Positions 15,047-22,753 of a DNA stretch of 34,832 nt are shown in pieces (the stretch's first letter is position 1; every line of letters begins with the position of its first letter). The notes under the pieces were generated by a model. It ran no database searches and was not told where the DNA came from. It worked only from the letters and a program-made list of their open reading frames with translations. The position numbers were made by a program, and so were the translations under genes. Origin of the DNA: Nitrosovibrio sp. Nv4 (GTDB lineage Bacteria; Pseudomonadota; Gammaproteobacteria; Burkholderiales; SG8-39). Location: the NCBI GenBank assembly GCA_945906765.1, contig CAMDRF010000026.1, forward strand, positions 1 through 34,832. The letters are read 5' to 3'.

Positions 15047-17113
15047 TCAGTCGTCCGCGTGCGCGGCGGGCCGGTGCGCGGCGGCGAGTTTCTGCTGCAG
15101 CATCAGCGGCGCCGGATCGTAGTGGCTGAATTCCATTGTGTAGGAGCCGTGGCCGGCGGTGAGCGACTTGAGGCGTGCCGGGAACTGCTCCAGCTCGGAG
15201 AGCGGCGCCTGCGCAAGGATCTTGACGGTGCCGGGGCGCGGCGCGTCGGAGCCTTTGATATGGCCGCGGTGTCCGGAGAGTTCGCCCGCGATGTCGCCCA
15301 TCTTCTGTTCCGGCGCGACCACGTCGACGTTGACGATCGGCTCGAGCACGATCGGCCGCGCCTTGCCCAGTGCATCGAGGAACGCCTTGCGCCCGGCAGA
15401 GACGAAGGCCACTTCCTTTGAATCCACCGGGTGGTGCTTGCCGTCGTAGATGGTGACGCGCAGGTCCTGGATCGGGTAGCCGGCGATGAAGCCGGTCTGC
15501 AGCACGCCGCGCACGCCCTTCTCGACCGCGGGAATGAACTGGTGCGGGATCACGCCGCCCTTCACTTTGTCGACGAACTCGAAGCCCGTGCCGCGCGGCA
15601 GCGGCTCGATCCTGAGGAACACCTCGCCGAACTGGCCGGCGCCGCCGGTCTGCTTCTTGTGGCGGCTGTGCCCTTCGGCGCGCGCGGCGATAGTCTCGCG
15701 GTACGCAATCGAGGGCGGGCGCGTGTCGAGATCGACCTTGTACTGGCCGGACATTTTCTCGAGCATGATCTTCAGGTGCAGCTCGCCGATGCCGCGCATC
15801 ACGGTTTCGTTGGCCTGCGCGTTGTGTTCCAACCGGAAGCAGGGGTCCTCGGCCATCAGCTTGTGCAGCACGTCGGACACTTTCTGCTCGTCGCCGCGCT
15901 TCTTCGGCTGCACCGCGAGCCCGAACACCGCGACCGGCAGCTCGAGCGGCCTGGCGTGAATGTGCGCGTCGCTCGCCGAGTCGTGCAGGACGTGGTCGAA
16001 CTGGATTTCGTCGATCTTGGCGATGGCGCAGATGTCGCCCGGCACGGCCTCGTCGACTTCGACCTGTGTTTTGCCCCGGAGCACGTAGAGGTGCCCCGCC
16101 CTGACCGGCTTCCTGCCCTCGCCGATGTAGAGCTGGGTTCCCGGTGTGATGCGCCCCTGGTGCACGCGGAACACCGCCAGGCGGCCGATGTAGGGATCGA
16201 TCTCGACCTTGAACACGTGCGCAAGCACGTGCCTGCCCGGATCGGGTAGTGCGACGATGTCGGTCGCTTCACCGCCGTCGGCGGGAAGGTTGACGTAGAC
16301 GGGCGGATTGCCCTCCGCCGGATTGGGCAGCAGCTTGACGATCACGTCCAGCAGCTCACCGATGCCGGCGCCGGTTTTCGCCGAAGTGAACACCACCGGG
16401 ATCAGGTGGCCCTCGCGCATGGCGCGCTCCAACGGCTCGTGCAGCGCCTCGGGTGGGACTTCGCCCTTCTCGAGGTAGACCTCCATCAGCTTCTCGTCCA
16501 CCTCGACCACCTGCTCGACGAGCCTCCTGTGCGCTTCCTCCACCGACGAAAAATCGGCCTCGCCGGAGGGCGCGAAAAAGCAGTCCGATACCTTGCTTGC
16601 GCCGGCGGCCGGAAGATTCAGCGGCAGGCACTCCTTGCCGAAGGCCTGCTGGATTTTCTCCAGCAGCGCCGGCAGGTCCACGTTGTCGGCGTCGATGCGG
16701 TTGACGATCACCAGCCGGTCGAGGCCGCGCTGCGCCGCCCATTGCATGAAGCGGCCGGTCATCATTTCGATGCCGTTCTGTGCGTTGATCACGATCGCCG
16801 CGGTCTCGACCGCGGCCAGCGCCGGCAGGGCGTGGCCGAGGAAATCCGGGTAGCCGGGCGTATCGAGCAGGTGAATCCGGTGCGGGCCGTCCAAATGCGG
16901 CGCTTCGAAGCTCGCCACCGCGAGCTTGAGGGAGTGCCGGAAGGATTTTTCGAGCGGCGTGTAGTCGCAGACGGTGCTGCCGCGCTCGATGCTGCCGGCC
17001 GCCGGGATTGCGCCTGCGCGCGTGAGCAGGGCTTCGGCAAGCGAAGTCTTACCCGCCCCTGCCTGGCCGACCAGCGCAATGGTCCTGATTCGCTTGATGG
17101 GGAATTTGGCCAC
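15047..17113 (-). CDS. EF-G-like translational GTPase
   Basis: A 688-residue elongation-factor-G-like protein with GTPase domain, EF-Tu-like domain II (about 300-390), and EF-G domains III-V, including SGHRGHIKGSDA near the C-terminus. P-loop GQAGAGKT is at 16-23, the switch-II motif DTPGY at 84-88 and the guanine-specificity motif is NRID (138-141) in place of canonical NKxD. It starts at GTG 17113 behind GAGGAAA. It belongs to the second-type EF-G-like group found beside a normal EF-G in many bacteria; its role is not settled. It is the last gene of the minus-strand block, 21 bases after the hydrolase remnant. Confidence 0.88.
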   Translation of the reverse strand: MAKFPIKRIRTIALVGQAGAGKTSLAEALLTRAGAIPAAGSIERGSTVCDYTPLEKSFRHSLKLAVASFEAPHLDGPHRIHLLDTPGYPDFLGHALPALAAVETAAIVINAQNGIEMMTGRFMQWAAQRGLDRLVIVNRIDADNVDLPALLEKIQQAFGKECLPLNLPAAGASKVSDCFFAPSGEADFSSVEEAHRRLVEQVVEVDEKLMEVYLEKGEVPPEALHEPLERAMREGHLIPVVFTSAKTGAGIGELLDVIVKLLPNPAEGNPPVYVNLPADGGEATDIVALPDPGRHVLAHVFKVEIDPYIGRLAVFRVHQGRITPGTQLYIGEGRKPVRAGHLYVLRGKTQVEVDEAVPGDICAIAKIDEIQFDHVLHDSASDAHIHARPLELPVAVFGLAVQPKKRGDEQKVSDVLHKLMAEDPCFRLEHNAQANETVMRGIGELHLKIMLEKMSGQYKVDLDTRPPSIAYRETIAARAEGHSRHKKQTGGAGQFGEVFLRIEPLPRGTGFEFVDKVKGGVIPHQFIPAVEKGVRGVLQTGFIAGYPIQDLRVTIYDGKHHPVDSKEVAFVSAGRKAFLDALGKARPIVLEPIVNVDVVAPEQKMGDIAGELSGHRGHIKGSDAPRPGTVKILAQAPLSELEQFPARLKSLTAGHGSYTMEFSHYDPAPLMLQQKLAAAHRPAAHADD

Positions 17114-17134
17114 GGCGGTTTCCTCGCGAAGAGC

Positions 17135-17309
17135 TTACATCCTGATCAGTTCCGACAACAGCTTGTTCACCTGCGCCGGGGCCTCGAGCTGCGGAAAGTG
17201 GCCGACGCCGGGGACGATCTCGATCCGCGCCGTAGGTCTCGATGGAGCAGTCCTCGGGCCTGGCGTGGGTGCAGGCAAAGCCGTGCACGAAAACGATAGG
17301 GTTCGCCAA
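17135..17309 (-). pseudogene. Internally deleted alpha/beta hydrolase remnant
   Basis: From ATG 17309 the minus strand reads MANPIVFVHGFACTHARPEDC, the first strand and oxyanion loop of an alpha/beta hydrolase. In another frame it ends RIEIVPGVGHFPQLEAP..., the histidine-containing C-terminal segment, with TAA at 17137-17135. Only 175 bases separate start and stop, and the frame is broken. The nucleophile serine and about 200 residues are missing, as expected from an internal deletion. It sits 5 bases after the DUF4340 gene and just before the EF-G-like gene on the same strand, so it was probably part of that transcript. Confidence 0.75.
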
Positions 17310-17314
17310 GAGGC

Positions 17315-18388
17315 CTACTTTTTCTTCTCTTCTTTTTTGAGCAGCAGGTCGGCGCGCTTTTTGACCACGTCATCCAGCTTCGATTTCGGGATCAGGAGCG
17401 TAAACGCGGCCAGCGCTTTTTCCCGCGGCAGCCGCGCATTAATTTTCTTCAACCGCTCTTCCGCGTCCTTGCCCTCGGGCTTGGGCTCGCCCGCGATCGC
17501 GATCGTGGCGTAGTAGTTCTCCCCGGAGAGTTTGCCCAGCTTGAGCGTGTATCTGAGCCCGTCCAGGGTCATCGCGGTGACCATCAGCGGCTGATCCAGC
17601 CCGGTGGCCTCGGGCTTGGCATCCGCGGGCGCGACATCGGCGAGTTCGATCAGCGAGAGCGAATAGGAGGCCGCGTTCGCCTTGCTGATGTCGAGCTTTT
17701 CGTCGCCACGCGCGCCGGCCAGCTTCCAGTCGGCGTTGTCGCCCGAGCGCTCAATTTTCCAACTGGCGCCGTCGGCAGCGCGCACTTCCATGGTCTTTAC
17801 CTTTTCGGCCGCGAAACCCGCCTTGCTGATCCAGTCGGCGCTGCGGGTGGACGCCTGCGGGAGTGGATCCGAAACCACGAGCACGCGCTTGACGTCGCCC
17901 GCAAGCATCACGTAGCGCCCGTCGGCGTTGGCTTTCTCGGGATTCTCCGGTTCGGTCTTGAAGTACTTCTTGCCGGCCGTCAGCTGCGCCAGCGGTTTGC
18001 CGTCGGCGCCGAGGAATTCGATCGCGGTGCCGCCCGCATCCAGCAGCAGCCGGGCGCGGTCCTTCTCGCCGATGGGCTCGGCCTGGCCGATCTTGAGGGC
18101 GATCGCCTTGACGACGAATTCGCGCACCTTGTCGATATCGGCCGGAAAGCCGCCGCGCTCGGCAATCGTCCAGCGCTCGTCTTTACTCGCGATGGTGATC
18201 GCGTCCTTGGGCTGGCGGATGACGATAGCGGCAACCTGCGAGGCCTGCAGGCCCTTGAATAGCGGCTGGCCGGGTGTTGTTCCCGCAGCGGCCGAATTTC
18301 GCGCACTTTGCTGCTGGAATACCAGCAACGCGCCGCCGCCCAAGGCGGCCAGCAATACGAGTAAAACCCCCAGAAAACGTACCTTCAT
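17315..18388 (-). CDS. DUF4340-type protein of the Gld-like ABC operon
   Basis: A 357-residue protein with a single N-terminal membrane anchor (about 5-25), then a large extracytoplasmic part. The repeated pattern of small strands (AIVIRQPKDAITIASKDERWTIA; VKTMEVRAADGASWKIERSGDNADWKLAG) matches the DUF4340 repeats commonly encoded after GldG-like genes. The C-terminus is Lys-rich (KKEEKKK). The start ATG overlaps the stop of the GldG-like gene (ATGA at 18385-18388). Its molecular role is unknown; genomic linkage suggests it works with the ABC complex on the periplasmic face. Confidence 0.8.
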   Translation of the reverse strand: MKVRFLGVLLVLLAALGGGALLVFQQQSARNSAAAGTTPGQPLFKGLQASQVAAIVIRQPKDAITIASKDERWTIAERGGFPADIDKVREFVVKAIALKIGQAEPIGEKDRARLLLDAGGTAIEFLGADGKPLAQLTAGKKYFKTEPENPEKANADGRYVMLAGDVKRVLVVSDPLPQASTRSADWISKAGFAAEKVKTMEVRAADGASWKIERSGDNADWKLAGARGDEKLDISKANAASYSLSLIELADVAPADAKPEATGLDQPLMVTAMTLDGLRYTLKLGKLSGENYYATIAIAGEPKPEGKDAEERLKKINARLPREKALAAFTLLIPKSKLDDVVKKRADLLLKKEEKKK

Positions 18389-20259
18389 GCCGGCACTTGC
18401 TGCCTGCGGCGTTTCAGGAAGAACACGGCGAGCCCCAGCAGCACCACCAGCAGCGGGATCAGGGCGATGTTCACCACCTTGGTCCAGAAGACGAGCGCTT
18501 CGGCGTCCTGGCGCAGGTTCTTGCGCAATTCCTTCAGTTCCTTGCGCGTCTCGGTGACGCGCTTGCGGAAGTTCTCGATCTCGAGCTGCTGCTCCGGGGT
18601 CATGAGCTGCGCCGATTTCGCCCCGGCGCCGCGCGCCTTCTGCAGTTCCTGCAGCTTCGCGGTGGTCTTCTGCAGTTCATCCTCGAGGGATTTCAGGCGG
18701 CCGAAGTACTGCGCCTGCGCCTCGGCCTCCATCTGGCGCACCACCGTGAGCGGGCGGAACGACGTGGCGCGGCTGCGCAGCGAGGTGAGCGCGTCCCCGG
18801 AGGAGAACTGCTCGACCATGCTCTGCGCGAAGGCGAGGTTGCCGTTGGAGGGCACCACGATGCGCCGGCCGAACACTTCCTGGATGTCCACCGCGGCGCC
18901 GTCGTTCAGCATGTCGACGTCGGCGACGAGAATTACGGAGTTCTCGGCGGCGGATTCCTTGAGGAAGTTGTCCTGTTTTTTTTCCGAAGATTTTTTATCT
19001 TGAGAAACAGGCATTCCTTCAGCAAAGGCTGTCTTGAACCTGCCCGTCAGGCGCAGCGCGAGCGGCCGCTCCTTGTTCTCGGGCTGGAAGCCCTTCATCG
19101 CCGCCTCGCCCGACACGGTCGAGACGATGTTGTCGACGAGCATCGAATTCGGCGAGCTCTTCACCAGTGCGGTGACCTTCAAACCGTCCACCGGCTTGAC
19201 CTCGAACGCGCCGCCGAACGCAAAGAGCAGTGTTTCGATCTGGCTCGTCACCACGTCGTCGCGGTTGAACGCGGTGCGGTTAAGCGTCAGCACCGTGGGC
19301 GTGTGGCGCTGCCCCGCGCCGGAGGCATACACCACGTCGGCCAGCACCTTGCCCGGGTTCATTTCCACCCCCCAGGCCTTGAACAGCTTGGGCAGGCTGG
19401 AACTCGTGCCGCCGCCGCCGATGCCCGGCATCGGGCTCGGCTGCTGGTCGAAGTAGGCATAGGGATCGACGAACGCGATCAGCTTGCCGCCGCGCATCAC
19501 GAACTGATCGAGCGCGAACTCGGTGGCGTCCGGCAGGTCGCGCGGGTGGATCACGAGCAGGGTCTTGATCTCCGGGTCGATCGCCTCGGCCATCAGCGAA
19601 ACCTGTTTCACGTTGAAGTCGCGCTTCAGTTCATTGGCGAGTACCCAGGGCTCGGAACTCTGCCGCGTCATCGGGTTGAAGCGTTCGCCAAGGATCGGCA
19701 GAGCGCTCATCAGACCGAGTACCGGCCGCTCGGCAATTGCGACGCGCGCAATGGCGCGCGCGAGGTCGTACTCGAGCAGGCGCTCGCGCTGCGCGGATAC
19801 CGCCGGGATCGCCTGCTTGCGATCGAGCTGGCTCACGGTCAGGCCGAGGTAGAACGTTTCGCCTGAGAACAGCTGCTGCGGCTCGACGCCGTCCAACTGC
19901 GCCGCGTCCTCGTCCTCGCTGTCGGGCTTGGGGTTGTAGAGCTCGATCACCACGTTCGCGCCGGCGACCGACTTGAATTCGCGCGCCAGATCCTCGACGC
20001 GTTGCGCGAAGCTGCGCAGCGGCACCGGCATCGCCTGCTCGCCGCGCGAAATGTAGAGCTTTACCTTGACCGGCGATTCCAGGCGGCGCAGCAGCTTCTT
20101 CGTGCCCTCGGAGAGGGTCTGGACTTTGCCTTCCGTCAGGTCGACTTTCACCGGCTGGAATGAAACCAGGTAGTTGGCCGCGACCAGGATCAGGAACAGC
20201 GCGGCCAGGCCGACCGCGGAGTAGACCAGCGCTTCGTACTTTTTCATGAACGCCTTCAT
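18385..20259 (-). CDS. GldG-like auxiliary protein of an ABC transporter
   Basis: A 624-residue protein with an N-terminal helix (about 10-30), a large periplasmic region (about 35-590) and a C-terminal helix (about 595-615) ending in basic FLKRRRQQ. The start KVDLTEGKVQTLSEGTKKLLRRLESPVKVKLYIS is the typical beginning of the GldG/ABC-type uncharacterised transport family, with DLPDATEFALDQFVMRGGKLIAFVDPYA and VILVADVDMLND further on. A heptad-rich stretch (about 515-590) predicts a coiled coil. ATG 20259 overlaps the permease stop (ATGA). An AT-rich islet with an inverted repeat (18972-19011) lies in a Lys/Ser-rich linker (SQDKKSSEKKQD). Function outside gliding bacteria is not known. Confidence 0.85.
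   Translation of the reverse strand: MKAFMKKYEALVYSAVGLAALFLILVAANYLVSFQPVKVDLTEGKVQTLSEGTKKLLRRLESPVKVKLYISRGEQAMPVPLRSFAQRVEDLAREFKSVAGANVVIELYNPKPDSEDEDAAQLDGVEPQQLFSGETFYLGLTVSQLDRKQAIPAVSAQRERLLEYDLARAIARVAIAERPVLGLMSALPILGERFNPMTRQSSEPWVLANELKRDFNVKQVSLMAEAIDPEIKTLLVIHPRDLPDATEFALDQFVMRGGKLIAFVDPYAYFDQQPSPMPGIGGGGTSSSLPKLFKAWGVEMNPGKVLADVVYASGAGQRHTPTVLTLNRTAFNRDDVVTSQIETLLFAFGGAFEVKPVDGLKVTALVKSSPNSMLVDNIVSTVSGEAAMKGFQPENKERPLALRLTGRFKTAFAEGMPVSQDKKSSEKKQDNFLKESAAENSVILVADVDMLNDGAAVDIQEVFGRRIVVPSNGNLAFAQSMVEQFSSGDALTSLRSRATSFRPLTVVRQMEAEAQAQYFGRLKSLEDELQKTTAKLQELQKARGAGAKSAQLMTPEQQLEIENFRKRVTETRKELKELRKNLRQDAEALVFWTKVVNIALIPLLVVLLGLAVFFLKRRRQQVPA
18972..19011. repeat. Nested inverted repeat and homopolymer inside the GldG-like gene
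   Basis: Outer arms CCTGTTT (18972-18978) and AAACAGG (19005-19011) enclose inner arms AAGAT (18987-18991) and ATCTT (18997-19001) separated by five T. The outer left arm runs into a stretch of eight T. The segment is AT-rich within GC-rich coding DNA and encodes a Lys/Ser linker on the minus strand. The homopolymer is a possible slippage site. Confidence 0.55.
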
Positions 20260-20981
20260 CGGTTGCGCAGCGCCATGCCGGTGGCAAACAGCGAAAAACC
20301 GATCAGCGACAGGAAATAGGCGAGGTCGCGGCTGTCGATCACACCCTTCTGGAAGCCGTCGAAATGGGTGACCACCGAGAACGCCGCCACCGTGTCGATG
20401 AACGCCGGGCTCGCCCAGCGCACCAGCAGGTCGGTGACCGGGCTGAAGCCGGCGAGGATCAGGAACAGGCAGGCGACCACCGACAGGATGAACGCCACCA
20501 CCTGGTTGCGCGTCATGGCGGAAGTCAGGCAGGTGACCGCGAGGTAGGCGCCCGCGAGCAACAGGCTGCCGAGGTAGCCGGCGAAGATCATGCCGTTGTC
20601 CGGGTTGCCCAGGACATTGGCCGTCACCACGACGGGAAAGGTGAGGCCCAGCGCGATAGCGATGAATATCCAGGAGGCGAGAAACTTGCCGAGGATCGCC
20701 TGCCACGGCGTGATCGGCATGGTCATCAGCAGCTCGAGGGTCCCGCCGCGGCGCTCCTCGGCCCACAGGCGCATGCCGGCCGCGGGCACCAGCACCAGGT
20801 AGAGCCACGGATGCCAGCCGAAGAACGCGCCCAGGCTTGCCTCGCCGCGTTCGAAGAACTGGCCGGCGGTAAAGGTGAAAAAACCGGTGAGCAGCAGGAA
20901 TACGACCAGGAACACGTAGGCCACCGGGGAACCGAAGTAGCTGCCGAGCTCGCGCTTGGCGATGACGAAGGTGTTTCTCAT
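20256..20981 (-). CDS. ABC-2 type permease, GldF-like
   Basis: A 241-residue inner-membrane protein with six predicted helices and the ABC-2 layout: IAKRELGSYFGSPVAYVFLVVFLLLTGFF at the start, then AGMRLWAEERRGGTLELLMTMPITPWQAILGKFLASW, the characteristic motif before the third helix. It is short, as usual for GldF-type permeases. It starts at ATG 20981, overlapping the ATPase stop, and its stop overlaps the GldG-like start. It forms the membrane core of the complex with the ATPase at 20978-21706. The substrate is unknown. Confidence 0.88.
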   Translation of the reverse strand: MRNTFVIAKRELGSYFGSPVAYVFLVVFLLLTGFFTFTAGQFFERGEASLGAFFGWHPWLYLVLVPAAGMRLWAEERRGGTLELLMTMPITPWQAILGKFLASWIFIAIALGLTFPVVVTANVLGNPDNGMIFAGYLGSLLLAGAYLAVTCLTSAMTRNQVVAFILSVVACLFLILAGFSPVTDLLVRWASPAFIDTVAAFSVVTHFDGFQKGVIDSRDLAYFLSLIGFSLFATGMALRNR

Positions 20982-21706
20982 GTCTTCACCGTGTCGCGCG
21001 TCACAGTGTCCGGAAGCGTGAGGCGGCGGAATACCTCGTCCAGCGGCCGGCCCAGTTCATCGGGCGTGCCCTGGGCGACGATCCGGCCGCGGTCGATGAT
21101 GATCGCGCGCGTGCAGGCGGCGTCCACTTCTTCCAGGATGTGGGTGGAGAACACCACCGCCTTGGTACGCCCCAGTTCCTTGATCAGGTTGCGCACTTCG
21201 TGCTTCTGGTTCGGATCCAGACCGTCGGTGGGCTCGTCCAGGATCAGCACTTCCGGATCGTGGATCAGCGCCTGCGCGAGGCAGGTGCGGTGCTTGAAGC
21301 CCTTCGACAAGGTGTCGATGGATTGGTGCAGTACCGAAGCAAGGAAGCACAGCTCGACCGCGCGCGCCACGGCTTTGCGTTTCGCGTTACCCGAGAGGCC
21401 GCGCAGCTCGGCGGCAAATTCGAGGAAACCACGCACCGTCATGTCGGTGTAGGCGGCGGCGTTCTCGGGCAGGTAGCCGATGAGGCGCTTGGCCTCCAGC
21501 GGCGACTCGGTTACGTCATGGCCGCCGACGCTCACCTTGCCGCCGTCGGGCGCGTAGTAGCCCGTGATCATGCGCATGGTGGTGGATTTGCCCGAGCCGT
21601 TGGGTCCGAGGAAGCCCACCACTTCGCCACGTTCCACGTTGAACGAGATGCCGTCCACGGCACGCTTGGCGCCGAAGGCCTTCACCAGGTTTTCTATCTT
21701 TATCAT
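20978..21706 (-). CDS. ABC transporter ATP-binding protein, GldA-like
   Basis: A 242-residue ABC ATPase: Walker A GPNGSGKST (34-42), Q-loop replaced by the GYLPENAAAYTDMTV segment (Glu where many have Gln, usual in this subfamily), signature LSKGFKHRT, Walker B VLILDEPTDGLDP and switch histidine in STHILEE. The LSKG signature is typical of ABC-2/Gld-type ATPases. It is the first gene of a four-gene chain joined by ATGA overlaps. Divergent to the Bug receptor gene with an 83-base spacer that must hold both promoters; TAGAAT at 21763-21768 is the only -10-like element I noticed there, and it faces the receptor gene. Confidence 0.92.
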   Translation of the reverse strand: MIKIENLVKAFGAKRAVDGISFNVERGEVVGFLGPNGSGKSTTMRMITGYYAPDGGKVSVGGHDVTESPLEAKRLIGYLPENAAAYTDMTVRGFLEFAAELRGLSGNAKRKAVARAVELCFLASVLHQSIDTLSKGFKHRTCLAQALIHDPEVLILDEPTDGLDPNQKHEVRNLIKELGRTKAVVFSTHILEEVDAACTRAIIIDRGRIVAQGTPDELGRPLDEVFRRLTLPDTVTRDTVKT

Positions 21707-21789
21707 GAGGGTGTTCGAATTGCGGGGGGCGCATTATCGCCGAAAAACAGCCGGGAATTTACTAGAATACGGCTTTGCGGAGAAGTTCC

Positions 21790-22740
21790 ATGAAGCTGCT
21801 CGCGGCACTCGTTTTCTCGATCCTTTCCCTGCCTGCCCTGGCGCAGCAATACCCTTCCAAGCCGGTGCGCATCGTCGTGCCCTTCGCGCCGGGCGGCGGT
21901 TCGGACTTCATCGCCCGCTTCATGGCGCAGCGGCTTACCGAGTCGCTCGGCTCGCAGGTGATTGTCGAGAACAAGCCGGGCGCGGGCGGCGTGCTCGGCA
22001 TCGAAGTCGGCGTCAAGGCCCCGGCCGACGGCTACACGCTCACCCTGATCGCCTCGAGTTACACGGTGAATCCGAGCATCTACAAGCTCAATTTCGACCC
22101 GGTAACCGACGTCACGCCGATCATCCAACTGTCGCAGGGGCCGCTGCTGCTGGTCGTGAATCCGGCGCTGCCGGTCAAGACCATCAAGGAACTCATTGCG
22201 CTCGCCAAGTCGAAGCCGGGCGACGTCACTTTCGCCTCTTCCGGCCAGGGCAGCGTGATTCACCTTGCAACCGAGCTGTTCAACACCATGGCGGGCGTCA
22301 AGATGAACCACATTCCCTACAAGGGGACCGGCCCGGCGCTCACCGATACGCTCGCGGGCCAGACCAACATCTTCTTCAGCAGCACGGCGAACGCCATGCC
22401 GCACGTCAAGTCGGGGCGCTTGAGGGCGGTCGCGGTGACCACCGCGAAGCGCATTCCCGCGCTGCCGGAGGTGCCTACCGTCGCCGAGTCCGGCGTGCCC
22501 GGCTACGACGTCGTTCTGTGGCACGGCCTGATCGGGCCGAAGGGACTGCCGCGCGCGGTGGTGGATCGCATCAACGGCGAGGTGACGAAATCGCTCAAGC
22601 TGAAAGAAACCGCCGAGCAGTTGCAGAACGACGGCGTCGCGCCCGCGGGCGGCACGCCGGAGCAGTTCGCGGCGCAGATCAAGAAGGAAATCGGAATCTG
22701 GCGCAAAGTCGCGGCCGATGCCGGTGTCAAGGCGGAGTAA
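21790..22740 (+). CDS. Bug-family periplasmic receptor of a tripartite tricarboxylate transporter
   Basis: A 316-residue secreted solute-binding protein of the Bug (TctC) family, greatly expanded in betaproteobacteria. The signal peptide ends near residue 18 (PALA). The mature start YPSKPVRIVVPFAPGGGSD (21-39) carries the ligand-loop motif, followed by NKPGAGGVLGIE, ASSGQGSVIHLATELF and HIPYKGTGPALTDTLAGQ, all diagnostic. ATG 21790 is preceded by GGAGAAG. No membrane components (TctA/TctB) are nearby, so it is an orphan receptor of the usual kind. The ligand is unknown. It ends 13 bases from the convergent fic stop. Confidence 0.93.
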   Translation: MKLLAALVFSILSLPALAQQYPSKPVRIVVPFAPGGGSDFIARFMAQRLTESLGSQVIVENKPGAGGVLGIEVGVKAPADGYTLTLIASSYTVNPSIYKLNFDPVTDVTPIIQLSQGPLLLVVNPALPVKTIKELIALAKSKPGDVTFASSGQGSVIHLATELFNTMAGVKMNHIPYKGTGPALTDTLAGQTNIFFSSTANAMPHVKSGRLRAVAVTTAKRIPALPEVPTVAESGVPGYDVVLWHGLIGPKGLPRAVVDRINGEVTKSLKLKETAEQLQNDGVAPAGGTPEQFAAQIKKEIGIWRKVAADAGVKAE

Positions 22741-22753
22741 GGGGTTGCAGGCT

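Noticed and set aside
18274-19866. 530-codon plus-strand open frame
   Set aside because: Antisense shadow of the DUF4340 and GldG-like genes, with compositionally biased product.
21706-21790. Promoter pair between the Gld-like ATPase and the Bug receptor
   Set aside because: A TAGAAT at 21763-21768 is plausible as -10, but no -35 is recognisable, and nothing is visible for the other direction.
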